64,000 nt of DNA from Megalobrama amblycephala (Eukaryota; Chordata; Actinopteri; Cypriniformes; Xenocyprididae): assembly GCF_018812025.1 (NCBI RefSeq), contig NC_063058.1, positions 20,706,297 through 20,770,296 on the forward strand, in the 5' to 3' direction. Each line of letters starts with the position of its first letter. Position 1 is the stretch's first letter. Shown one piece after another: positions 32,475-63,400 of the stretch. A program made the translations under genes and the position numbers. A model generated the notes under the pieces. That model was not told the origin of the DNA. It did not search any database and saw only the letters and a list, made by a program, of their open reading frames with translations.

Positions 32475-34969
32475 GGGTCCGTGTACTTTTGCGTCCATTT
32501 GTTTTTCCTTTTTTAAACCAGAAATGAAATATGGAAAATGCGGTTTCTTTGTTTTTTATTTTAACATTGATGAATATAATTAGCAGATACAAGCCAATTT
32601 TCTTTATGCAAGATTAATATTTTATTAAAAATAACATTAATGATATACAAGTTGTTATTTAATATGTAAAAATGCTAAATTTAATTTCCAGTGTTTTGCG
32701 TCATACACACAGACGCTAAAGCGCCCTCTAGTGCCTTTTCCTCTGGCGTCAATAGAATGACTCACTTCAAGAGCTAGCCTAAATTACATTGATTGATTTT
32801 CATTCATTAAATTACTATTATTATTTGTACATTTATATTTTAACCTAAACATTAAATTTCTAAACCTTATAGTCTCTTGTTTAGCGCTCTAACATGGTCG
32901 AGTTCCCGCTTGTGGTCTCAATCCCGTCATTTTGCTTTTTACTCTGTTTTATGCGAATAAAGGCCAAAACGATCTAAATTACTGACTTTTTTGTCTGGCT
33001 CTGTTAGGGGTTTTACATAGTTTTATATTGAGAAATTGTTTGGGATTAGGAGTCACTTTATAGCTATGCTATGCTGTTCAAATTGAAAATATTTGTTATG
33101 ATGACAAAATTATAGGCTACCCGAATAAATATTTCTAATTTCTTATTGAAAGCAATGCGTTACGGTTGTGTCGCTGGACATTACGCTTTACTTGGCTTAA
33201 TCCTACTAAAACAACAACCAGGGAGAAACTACATTTTCTCACACATTTTCTTGTCATCACTAGCATCTGCTATAACTGCAACGTGAACAAAATGGAAGGA
33301 CAATATAAAGTTATGCGTTTATAATGGTTTTCTACAAGTGGAAAACGCTGAACGTTGAAAGCGCGTTGCCTTCGACCTGACCTGCTTGTCTGCACATCTT
33401 TATTGGTAATTTAATATCAGTGTCTTAATGCATTAGCGTTTTCTTCATAACTGTGTTTTATTTTCTAGGAAAATGCTTAACGTGTTATTAATTGTGTTCA
33501 TAGTGGGCTGCTTATAAGGTGTAGTGAATTTGCTCCTCCAATATCACCATTAAGCCACATTAATATTTTTCACGTTAAGCACTTAGAATGTCCCGCTTCG
33601 CTGGACGCGTTTGCTGCCAGTATCTCTTGAACATGCGGCAGTATCGGACCCCTCGTGAGTGAGAACGGGGTGGAAATCAAGTCAAGATAGGGTGACCACC
33701 CGTCTCGCATTTTGCGGGACAGTCCCGAATTTGGGAGCTTTGTCCCGCTTCCCGCAAGACTTAAGTAGAGTCTCGCATTTCATTTATGTCTGTATTTTTT
33801 TTTCATCCCTGAAATTACAATACCACAGTAAGAAATATAATAAAAACTAGGAGCCTTTAAAAATCTATTTGCGCAGCCGTCATATTCTAGCTGTGAAAAT
33901 AACCAACCAACGCAATCATAGAGAGAGGTTTTCCGTCTGATGACAACTGAATGGACAGCGCAAGAGCCTCATCAAAGTCTGTAAACACAACTACACCAGC
34001 AAGGATTTCATCTTACATACTGGATAAGAACCTCAAGACCTGCTTAAAGCTGCCCAAATCGATTAAAGCATGTAATCATCCATCCTGATGTTAAATATTT
34101 CCAACGAACGGCAGCGATCAAGCGCCACACACGGAAATGGTTGAGCACCTACAGAAAAACGAGATATTCTCCATTTGTTTTAACCAATACAAAATTGCGA
34201 AATTCAGACACGACTTTCTTCACACGTTAATAGTTCATTTAATGCGGGTTTTATGGCGTTATTATAATGAAAAATATCGAGAGCGCATTATTGTATCACG
34301 AAAGCGCATCACATACGCGAGCAGGAATCTCTCCGCTCACAGGCGGATTCCCTTGCACAAAACTGGACGCGCGCGCGCTATCGCTCAGATATTACATCTG
34401 CGCGCTCAAACTTTGTCCTCCTGCATGCAGCCGTGAATCTATCTTCTCTCCAGGATTTAATGTTGCCATAGGCGCAACATTATAAGCACCTACCGGCAGA
34501 AACATTAATCGGCGCATATGCCAAGTTTGCCAACAAATGTAAATCAATATTTACATAGCGTAATAGTTGTAAATGTATCTGTCTCATGCGTCTCGCAAAA
34601 TCACATCTACTGTCCTACAGATCAATAGCCAGGTGGTCACCCTAAGTCATATATTATCATGTTTCAGAGACATGGCTCTCGAAAGTGTGGGGGAAACAAC
34701 AATTTTACAAAAGAAAACTTGTAAATTGACATTTCTTCGACTTTAATCTGTCCTTTTTTAATTTTGGTTTATAAAGATGCAAAACGTAATAAACAAAAAT
34801 CTGAAAATAAGTCAATATTTATTTTGTGCACATGAAATTTGTGTATTCGGTTTTAATTTAAATTTTGGTATTCACCATAGCATTTAAAAATACAACAACC
34901 GTTCGTTTTTTCTTTTTCTTGACGTGGTTAAAAAACGAAAAAGGAATGGACGCAAAAGTACACGGACCC
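32475..34969. mobile_element. 2.5-kb nonautonomous element with GGGTCCGTGTACTTTTGCG ends
   Basis: Perfect 25-base inverted ends starting GGGTCCGTGTACTTTTGCGT, directly flanked by CCCA on both sides (32471-32474 and 34970-34973). The interior encodes no transposase I recognise. The superfamily is not assigned; a 4-base duplication is unusual. Confidence 0.8.
33690..34642. mobile_element. GGGTGACCACC element nested within the 2.5-kb element
   Basis: 953 bases with GGGTGACCACC at the left and GGTGGTCACCC at the right, flanked by TA on both sides. No transposase frame. Confidence 0.7.
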
Positions 34970-35236
34970 CCCAGTTTGGCTTTCTACTTCTTTAGATAAC
35001 TGCAGTGAACTTGCATGCCAATTTTCTTCAAGAAATTATTTTCTTTCTCAGGTCTCTTCCATGTGGTGCCATTGCTGACAGCATGAAATGGGGAAGGGGT
35101 TTTAACACCCTTTTATAGTCAACTGTCTGCTGGACACCTGTGTAATGAATAATTAGACTCACCTATGATTGAATTCTTGTTAAATTGAACATTTGTAATC
35201 AAAAATTTGCTTTGCTCCAGAGACTTTCAGTGTGGA

Positions 35237-36130
35237 TTTCTTAAAATATTTGAAAGAAGTGCTCACCAAGACTATTTATTTGATCAAAAATAAACAGTAA
35301 TATTGTGAAATATCACTACAATTTCAACAGTTTTCTAATTGAATGTATTTTAAAATGTTGTCTTCTCCCTTGCTGAATGAAATTGACTGTAGGCTATAAC
35401 TTGACCCAACATGACATTTATTAAAAATACTCTTTTCCTGAAAACAAACAAACAAAAAAAACTGTAGGCATTCATGTAAAAATCTACCTTCACACACACA
35501 CAGCTGGACTGATTACTTGCAAATTGTAGTCTGGCGTGATGAATACGATCTTCAACTACATGGAACTGGATTAAATATTTTGACTGTTGCAATCCCAATC
35601 AGATTTATGACCAGTAACGCTGCCTGAATCATAATCACGCACTGTTCGCTGTTAGCTAGAGGAGAACTGGCCCACCGACTGAGCCTGGTTTCTCCCAAGG
35701 TTTTTTCCTCCATTTTTATCACCTGTTCGTCACCTGTTGGAGTTTGGGTTCCTTGCCGCTGTCGCCTTTGGCTTGCTTAGTTGAGGACACTTGATATTCA
35801 ACAAAAAAATAGTCCCTGAACAGCAATAGAAGTTACATTTGTTATGCCTCTAGATGGCGGCAAAGATTGTCTTTATTAGCAGTGTTGCCAAGTCTGTGGT
35901 TTTCCCGCGGAATTAGGCTACTTTAACATTGTTGCCGCGGGCTGAAGCGACCCCAAATCACATGATAATTAGCCACTGGAATGCGAATTGTACCAAAAAC
36001 GTGGATTTTACCCCTCGGAACACGATTTTTACAGAGGGACCCCCCAAAACGTGATTGGGATAGTTTTGGGCTAGTTTTGAGTAGCAATTGAGCGGGTTTT
36101 GTTGTGAAAAAAACCTGGCAACCCTGTTTA
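35237..36130. repeat. Dispersed repeats between Tc1 relic and CA microsatellite
   Basis: At about 35640-35790 lies a segment (TGAGCCTGGTTTCTCCCAAG...GTTTGGGTTCCTTGCCGCTG) I recall as dispersed in many teleost genomes. At 35884-36125 lies a repeat with GTTGCCAAGTC and CTGGCAACCCTG ends. No gene seen. Confidence 0.5.
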
Positions 36131-36801
36131 TGAGCAAGTCTCTCAGTCGCAAAGACTTTTATATTGAAACTTGACAAGACGCAAATGACAAATGCTTTGA
36201 CTAGCGCTGTCAAGTGTCAGCAGGGCATGGGAAAACCCATTAAATGTTAAAAGGACAAGATCGCAGCGGGCATTCAAACTGATTTTTTATTATGAACATA
36301 GGACTGACCTGAAGGAAAATGCTAAATCTTAATGCAGTCACTACACTCGGTCACACGATGTCTCTCTCACAATACTCTTCTACATAATGCAGTAAGCTTC
36401 AATGAACAAAGTCAGTAGAGACACGTTTCAACAAGTTGCTAAGACAGATGCAGAAACATTCGCATTCAGTGGCGCAGCGATACTTGTGTAACGCGGTCAG
36501 CTGTATGTTTTCGGGAATTTTACAACGGCTTCGAATGCGGCGCAACCAATCAGAATCAAACTTTCCTTTTTATAATACAAATACATGACAATTTTTTATT
36601 TATTAACGTTATCAAGATTACTCATTTGAATGTATTATGACTACTTTTTGATTACTCTTTCTTAGTCCATAAAAAATGCCAAATTCCTAAAGCGTATCTG
36701 ATTATGAGCACACACATCCTTGTTTATTCTACTTTGTGGGATCCAAATGACCCCAATAAGATAACAAGTAAAGGACCCCACAAAGTAATAAATACAAGTT
36801 T

Positions 36802-36816
36802 TCTCTCTCTCTCTCT

Positions 36817-36913
<97 letters not shown>
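36802..36913. repeat. CT then CA dinucleotide microsatellite
   Basis: (CT)n at 36802-36817, then an uninterrupted (CA)n of about 94 bases to 36913. Confidence 0.98.
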
Positions 36914-36914
<1 letters not shown>

Positions 36915-39664
36915 ATTTATATTCAAGTGTCACTTGTGTTTTTAATTATCTTTCAGTATGATGAATAACTGCTCACACAATCAGACATGAGTAAATCAGA
37001 ACTATAAAAAGAACTTCAGACCTTGTCAGAGTTTATTTAACAGTATATCAGAATATCATACAGGTAAACAAGATTTTAGCAAAATTTATTATATCCGTAC
37101 TGTTGCATTTCATAAAAATATTTGATCACTTAGTCTTTGAAACTATCAATAATACATTAAACCATATTTATAGGAGTACAGCTGTACAAGGTAAATACAC
37201 ATCTAACACTAGACAGTAATATTGATCTGAATGGGCCCTGGTACGTGCCATCTTTCACAGATTCAATATTTTCCTCAGTAATATAAAATGTTTTTTTTTT
37301 TTTCTTTGTCTTATTTTCACAGCAGGCAGGATACAGCTTCAAACAGTAAAAGCTATGAGCTGTGCAATAAATGCATCCACATTTTCCTTCACCGTTTCTA
37401 GCTGTCTGTCTCTCCATGTAAACAGCAGTTTTTTCTAGCACACTGCACCCAATGATGGAATCGATGGAGACTACAAATATTATGTGCTAGCTACAAAACC
37501 ATCAGGGATATATGAACAGGGAGCATTTTTATTGTGGCACACATTACTAATATACACGATCTTGTTTCACTGCAAAAAAAAAAAAATATTATGAATCACT
37601 ATTTTCCTCTTGTTTTCCATCAAAAAACATCTAAACGTCCTTAAAACAAGATGAATCTAGTTGATATTGTACATCTTGAAATAAGTTTTTTTCAGTTTTT
37701 AACTAAAAACCTAAAACTTTAAATGCGTTTTGGTGGCCTGAAAACTCAAGCTTATGAAAACAGGTTTCAAAGTGCAAGTTTTTGAAAATGGTCTCCATGT
37801 AAACAACAAAAAAACAACGCGAATCTGTGAAAATGATAACGTCTTGTACATGCGTATTACATGTTCAGTCTATAGTGTTTCATCGCCATCCAATGGCCTG
37901 CCAGCAGAATACAGCGTTTTTAGTTGATCCGTGTGAATGGGGATCGTTTTGACAATGGTGTCATCTGTACGCAGAAAACTCGAAGGAAAAACTTCTCCGT
38001 TTTAAGCATATCGTTGTCATGTAAACATACCCTTAATTCAAGATATACTGTTTTAAATGTGCGCATTTCAAAAGTATGACAAATTTCCATTGAATTGGAT
38101 TGAGTACTCTTTAAATGGTGTACATATGAATTAAGAATGCATCAAATTTGTATGTATTTTTATGATGGATGGATGAATTTTTGGAGTTTCAAAAACCAGA
38201 ACATTATTTAATATAACTCCGATAGTGTTCGTCTGTAAGAAGATAGTCATGTACACCTAGGATGGCTTGAGGGTGAGTAAATCATGGGATAATTTTCATT
38301 TTTGGTTGAACTACTCCTTTAACTTGCTTTAAGGATGTTTATAAAATGTTACAGGAAAACGAGACAAAATACTGATTAAGAATGTTTCTCTCTTTTTTTG
38401 CAGTGTTGAGAAGTAGGAATGTGATAAGCTTAAATTGATATGCAACGCTTTCAATGCATCTCTTGACTCACTTTCCGTAGTTCAAGAGACCGCTTGAAAA
38501 TCTGGAATTACATTCCACATACCTCAAAAACAATTGAATTGGCACAGTTATCAGCCTGTGATCAGAATGACAGGTGCTGAGCAGCATAAGACAATTTCAC
38601 AATTAAATGAATACAAAAAGAGGTGAAACACTGCATGGCATCGAACCCTCCCTCCACACTGTGAGATTCAATCACTGTAAATGTTTCTGTTGATCACTAT
38701 CACCTTATGAAACGCATTAACACACAGTCTCCTCCATCTAATGAAAAGGTCAGAATGATAGAGGTTTCGATAAAACAGTGTTTGCCGCAACAAACCCAAA
38801 ATCTTGATATATTATCTCCTTATTTTCTCATACCACTGTCCACATGTGCCAGATCAAAATGTTTGATCTTTATACATTTTCACTAACAAAACATTTTCAC
38901 GACATCAGAAAAAAATTGGCAAAGTTTATCACCATTGAATCAAAGGTGAAAACAAAAGCTCAGCTCTTAAGAGGTTTCAATTTTCTATATGTAAAATGCA
39001 TATTTCATACTGCTCTTTGTCCTGCCAGTAAGGCACTCTGCCCCATACAACTGGGTCCCACCCATTCATGCTAGAGAGACCCTGATCATGCCCATATCAT
39101 TTAAAAAGACCCTTTTTCCTCGTCTCGGCTCCCGGTTGAACCTTAACCGTGTCTTAACCAGGTGTGAGTGTCAAGCGATAAACCAAAGTTCTGGATACAG
39201 ATTAGCCAGATTAATCATTTTCATGTTATGCTCGGTAACCAATAAATGGCTGATATTAAAATTCCATACCATTTTGTTTAAATAAATGTAAAAATAAAAC
39301 ACTAAAACTTCATTTTAAATACTACAAATGAATTATAATGTACCGTATGAAAAATTAATATTTGCTAAAATCACATTTAACAGTGTTATTAATTGTTTAT
39401 AAATTTTAAGATTATCTTCGAGTGAGCGTTAGATGATGGCAAAAAAAATCTAAAATGTAAAAATGGGAAATGAGCAGGCAAAGTTAAATAACTAATATCG
39501 AAATCGGCCAATAACCGGTATAGTGCCAAAATCTTGCACCAGGAATTTATATGAAGAAAGTAAATGGAGTCAACTGATTTCATGTTCACTTTGCCATAAC
39601 TAAGTGCAGTTGTAACAAGTGGCAGGAAATTTTGCCATGTTCTACAAAAAAATTGTATGGTGAC
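36914..39664. other. No gene recognised
   Basis: AT-rich DNA with one MITE arm at about 38140-38323 (TACACCTAGGATGGCTTGAG). AATAAA signals on the minus strand near 37031 leave open that a distal magi2 3' end lies here. No coding exon seen. Confidence 0.4.
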
Positions 39665-41885
39665 GTCTTATTGGTCGCAAACGTTCTAAAATCCACATTT
39701 ACATGTATGTATCCCCGCCCATAATTACATCTTATTGGTCCAGAATCCTCACTGACATGTATGTAGCCCCACCCATAATTGCATCTCATTGGTCTAAAAT
39801 CCACATTTACATGTATGTAGCCCCGCCCATTGTTACATTATAAAAAAATCCACATTGATGTGTATGTAGCCCCACCCATAATTATATTGTATTAGTCTAA
39901 AATCCACATTTACGCATGTAGCCCCGCCCACAATTACATCTTATTGGTCTAAAATCCGCATTTACGTGTGTGTAGCCCCACCCATAATTATATCTCATTG
40001 GTCTAAAATCCACGTGTGTATGTAGCCCCACCCGTTATTACATCTCAGTCTAAAATCCACATTGATGTGTATGTAGCCCCACCCATAATTATATTGTATT
40101 AGTCTAAAATCCACATTTATGTAGATCACTGACAAGCTACGCAATATCGCGTTCATTATCGCAGATGAATCGCCTTTGATAATGAATGCGATATTGCGTA
40201 GCTTGTCAGTGAACTACGGCTCTGTCTATTAAATGCCGCGCCATTTGAAAGCAGGTGATGGCGATTTAGCGGTAATCAGGGAACCGGCTTTACTGACGAA
40301 ATGCGTGTGACAATCGCATGCGATATATCGCCCAGCCCTATGTAGCCCCACCCATAATTATATTGTATCAGTCTAAAATCCACATTTATGCATGTAGCCC
40401 CGCCCACAATTACATCTTATTGGTCTAAAATCCACATTTACATGTGTGTAGCCCCGCCCATTATTACATCCCATTAATCTAAAATCCACATTTACGTGTG
40501 TAGCCCCGCCCATTATTACATCTCAGTCTAAAATCCACATTGATGTGTATGTAGCCCCACCCATAATTATATTGTATTAGTCTAAAATCCACATTTACGT
40601 AGATCACTGACAAGCTACGCAATATCGCGTTCATATCGCAGATGAAGCGCCTTCGATAATGAACGCGATATTGCGTAGCTTGTCAGTGAACTACGGCTCT
40701 GTCTATTAAATGCCGCGCCATTTGAAAGCAGGTGATGGCGATTTAGCGGTAATCAGGGAACCGGCTTTACTGACGAAATGCGTGTGACAATCGCATGCGA
40801 TATATCGCCCAGCCCTATGTAGCCCCACCCATAATTATATTGTATCAGTCTAAAATCCACATTTATGCATGTAGCCCCGCCCACAATTACATCTTATTGG
40901 TCTAAAATCCACATTTACATGTGTGTAGCCCCGCCCATTATTACATCCCATTAATCTAAAATCCACATTTACGTGTGTAGCCCCGCCCATTATTACATCT
41001 CAGTCTAAAATCCACATTGATGTGTGTGTAGCCCCACCCATAATTCTATTGTATTAGTCTAAAATCCACATTTACGTAGATCACTGACAAGCTACGCAAT
41101 ATCGCGTTCATATCGCAGATGAAGCGCCTTCGATAATGAACGCGATATTGCGTAGCTTGTCAGTGAACTACGGCTCTGTCTATTAAATGGCGCTCCATTT
41201 GAAAGCAGGTGATGGCGATTTAGCGGTAATCAGGGAACCGGCTTTACTGACGAAATGCGCGTGACAATCGCATGCGATATATCACCCAGCCCTATGTAGC
41301 CCCACCCATAATTATATTGTATCAGTTTAAAATCCATATTTATGCATGTAGCCCCGCCCACAATTACATCTTATTGGTCTAAAATCCACATTTACGTGTG
41401 TGTAGCCCTGCCCATTATTAATCTCAGTCTAAAATCCACATTTACGCATGTAGCCCCACCCACAATTACATCTTATTGGTCTAAAATCCACATTTATGTG
41501 CGTGTAGCCCCGCCCATTATTACATCTCAGTCTAAAATCCACATTGATGTGTATGTAGCCCCACCCATAATTATATTGTGTTAGTCTAAAATCCACATTT
41601 ACGCATGCAGCCCCGCCCACAATTACATCTTATTGGTCTAAAATCTGCATTTACGTGTGTATCCCCGCCCATTATTACATCCCATTGGTCTAAAATCCAC
41701 ATTTACGTGTGTAGCCCCGCCCATTATAACATCCCATTGGTCTAAAATCTACATTTACGTGTGTATCCCCGCCCATTATTACATCCCATTGGTCTAAAAT
41801 CCACATTTACATGTGTGTAGCCCCACCCATTATTACATCTTATTGGTCTAAAATCCATATTTACAGATAAGTAGCTCAATTCATA
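39665..41885. repeat. 50-57-bp satellite array with captured transposon
   Basis: About 30 degenerate units of the form ATTGGTCTAAAATCCACATT, TACGTGTGTAGCCCCGCCCA, TTATTACATC. Many units carry both an inverted CCAAT box (ATTGG) and a GC box (CCCCGCCC). Three transposon-derived blocks interrupt it at 40123-40339, 40601-40816 and 41078-41293. Confidence 0.9.
40123..41293. repeat. ~478-bp higher-order repeat, about 2.5 units
   Basis: Each unit is one half of the 307-bp foldback element (from AGATCACTGACAAGC to CGCCCAGCCCT) plus about five satellite monomers. Starts at 40123, 40601 and 41078 give spacings of 478 and 477. Copies 2 and 3 share a one-base deletion (CGTTCATATCGC against CGTTCATTATCGC in copy 1). 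Confidence 0.9.
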
Positions 41886-41889
41886 ATTA

Positions 41890-43110
41890 CATATTACTGC
41901 TGTTGATTACACATCAAATACATTCTGACTAGATATTTTTGAGCTATTTTTCACATTTGGAGTAAACAGCCAAATTATGTCTTGTCGCACTTGGTTAAGA
42001 CACGGTGAAAGACTACAGGTCTCCTGGTCTCAAACCAAACTGCCCTGAAAAACTCCCTCCTTTTTTAATTAGCTCTGCTAATTAGCTCCAATGAACTACG
42101 GAGCCATCAGGGACATGGGAATGAAGCTTGCGAGGTGTAAGATGGCACCCCAGATCCACAGTGGTGGCACACAGTACAGGGCCAGGAATGATGCACTGAG
42201 GCTTCGGAAACATCTGCAGTCCTGCTTCAGTTCAGTTCAGTTCCATACTATTGAAACATATTGTCTTGGGTTCTAAAGGGATACGTCCATGCGGCAGATT
42301 TGGCGATTGATATGCATTTACCTCCTATAACTCAGCACGAATGGGTAGGCAAGATACTTTACCTTGTATCTCTCCATCATGGCGGCCTCCTTTTATATTT
42401 ACTGTCAGTGTTTCACAATGTCTATGGTGACGTTTTTTTTCCCATCAGACATATAACGAAACTCAATACTAAAACGTTGAAGTTCTCAACTCAGAACTTG
42501 TTTGTGTGTTTCTTCAGGAATCTCTTTTCATGCTACACATATATTTGCGATATTTGACCCCCAGTATCGCTAGAGGCTTGTTCTGAACATCTTGAAATGA
42601 TACAAAAAATAAACAACCTCTACATGATAAACAAATAAAGAGAGCTTGGGTCCACAGGACGGAAGAACGAGGCGTTGAAAGTTCAGCTCGTTCCCCTGCA
42701 AGAAGTTTCCGCTCTGGATCCAGAATTAAACAGCGAAGAGGGCGAGCCACGCGTCTTTGGCTGCCGTTCATCTGGATCGTCCAGAAAAACAGAAAACAAA
42801 CTTGGATCAGCGACTATATGAAAAGCAAGTTGGATGCGACAATCCATTTGAGGTTGATGTGTCTCCATCTGTTCTTAATATTTTCGACTTTTATGATCCA
42901 TCTTCTCTGTTTTTTAGGCTGTTCAAATCACAGCTCTTACAGGTGGACCTGCCACCCTTTGTTCCACGGGCGAAGCCCCACAAAACTGACCACGAGGGGT
43001 GCCGTGATTGGTCCAGACTGTCACAGAATGCCACTGAAAGTTCAGGGTTTTGAGGCTGGATGAGATGACGGGTGACGGCGAAGGGCAAGTGTCAGGCTAG
43101 CGGGGTGAGA
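41890..43110 (-). other. magi2: Candidate magi2 3' UTR
   Basis: Mostly unique, GC-moderate DNA follows the magi2 stop codon (43113-43111) until the satellite begins. ATTAAA on the minus strand at 42064-42069 is a possible poly(A) signal. Several open frames on both strands look random. The true 3' end could lie further left, beyond the satellite. Confidence 0.4.
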
Positions 43111-61983
<18,873 letters not shown>

Positions 61984-61999
61984 CTGCAAGGACAATACA

Positions 62000-62635
62000 G
62001 ACAATAGACCGGTTTGAGCAGATAATACATATTCATACACTAAAAAGTAGTGAAAATCTCCCATGTAGATCCTCTAAAAGATCAAGCAGAGAGCATTCGG
62101 TGTATCATAAATGTGACCCCTGTCATTACTTTCTGCGAGGAGATAGTTTAGCAGTCCAATCGCTCTCTGGAGGTTCAGCGGGGGAGAAGAATTAAGCCCT
62201 AAGTGTGGGACTAAAGTGTGAAGTGAAGTATCTGTGCTACAGTCATGTGCCCCGGGGGCTAATGGATCCTATTTCCTGTGAGCTGTTCATTTCACCTGCA
62301 GCTCTCTGCTTAACCTGCCAATTCCATTACGAGCCCTGAATTCAGCTGAACTGGATGGCTTCCTGAAAATGATGTATCTCACACCGGCATAAAAGTGACC
62401 TCATGTGAAATTAGATATCAAGGCTAGTTCTAGAAATACCTAAATGTGCTAAATGAAATGTTTTCATTACTTTACAAGGCTTCGGAGAAACTTAACCTGG
62501 GATGTGTAGTCCATTTAGTTTCTCAAACAGCATTTGTGGACCTGCAATGCAATTAAGGCATGTAAAACTAAGGGAAATCAGACCAGAGGACTAAAAACAC
62601 TGTGGAAAATTTGTGTGTTGTGGGATAGCGACAAG
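62000..62635. other. magi2 intron, nothing recognised
   Basis: Unique sequence upstream of the first visible magi2 exon. No further exon found up to the window edge. Confidence 0.5.
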
Positions 62636-63260
62636 AGTCATTTGGTTTAACCAAAATTTTGGATTTACCGAATGACGATATTTTCAAACAATGCTAACAG
62701 GCTGATATCTAGCTAGCAAAAGGACAATCAAACATTTTATATTTAGTACAAGTTTTTAAAATATTACAACATTTTCCATGTTTTATAGCGGTTGTACCGA
62801 ATGACCTGATGTTTCAGAACATGCGTATGAGCAAGTGACAACATGAATCTTTCAGATAGTTAAGAGAGAGAGTTATTTACTTTGCAGGTGTCTGAATGAT
62901 GTCACATCCTGTCACATGATACTGACCGCATGACTTGATCCAAAATGGTCCCTTTATATTGGTTACTCGGAATGACATCAATGAAATTCATTTTTCCGGA
63001 CATCCTTTCTCATAACAAAGCAATGACTTCTACACATAATTTTAATACCATTTTGCACTATGTTGACGTTATAAAATAATGCCAGAATAAAAAATATACA
63101 CATTTATTACATTATTAAGATATTTTAATCACAAATGAAATGGCTGTATTGGCCTTTTGACACTTCAAAATCCTTAAAATACCTTTATATGTTGCAAAAT
63201 ATAATTAAAACTTTTTGGATTCAATAAAAGAGATCTAGTTGTACAACCTTACATAGTTTG
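62636..63260 (+). mobile_element. CCGAATGAC-family element, copy 4, truncated
   Basis: Same order of motifs as copies 1 and 2: ACCGAATGACGATATTTTC, GGTTGTACCGAATGACCTG, then GGTTACTCGGAATGACATC. It ends in GGATGTCATATCTATC, where an ATCT microsatellite begins. Confidence 0.65.
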
Positions 63261-63261
63261 G

Positions 63262-63267
63262 ATGTCA

Positions 63268-63318
<51 letters not shown>

Positions 63319-63325
63319 ACATACA

Positions 63326-63397
<72 letters not shown>

Positions 63398-63400
63398 AAC
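63262..63400. repeat. ATCT, AT and CA microsatellites
   Basis: (ATCT)n at 63265-63317, (AT)n at about 63331-63387, then a short CA run. From 63400 to 64000 I see AT-rich unique DNA and one MITE end (ATGAGAGTGAGTAAATGATG) near 63724. Confidence 0.9.

Larger units (their letters stand above)
31543..35236 (-). mobile_element. Tc1-like transposon relic, minus strand, with nested insertions
   Basis: The left end CAGTGCTCAGCGTAAATGAG is preserved. The matching right inverted end is missing, because sequence changes to another repeat near 35236. Transposase pieces on the minus strand include LWSDETKINVFG, WGCMSAAGV, HHDNDPKHTSKSTVGFL and APDLNPIEHLWGNLK, the Tc1/mariner catalytic regions. The 2.5-kb insert at 32475-34969 splits the gene. 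Confidence 0.8.

Noticed and set aside
33659..34485. Open frames inside the 953-bp nested element
   Set aside because: No transposase motif. Frames overlap each other and are short.
36662..36961. Cys/Val or His/Thr repeat frames
   Set aside because: CA dinucleotide repeat read in different frames.
41342..41620. Open frames with repeating HVAPPTITSYWSKIHIYV-like peptides on both strands
   Set aside because: Translations of the 54-base satellite.
42091..42276. 61-codon plus-strand frame near the magi2 3' end
   Set aside because: No splice partners or known motif. More likely part of the magi2 3' UTR read on the wrong strand.
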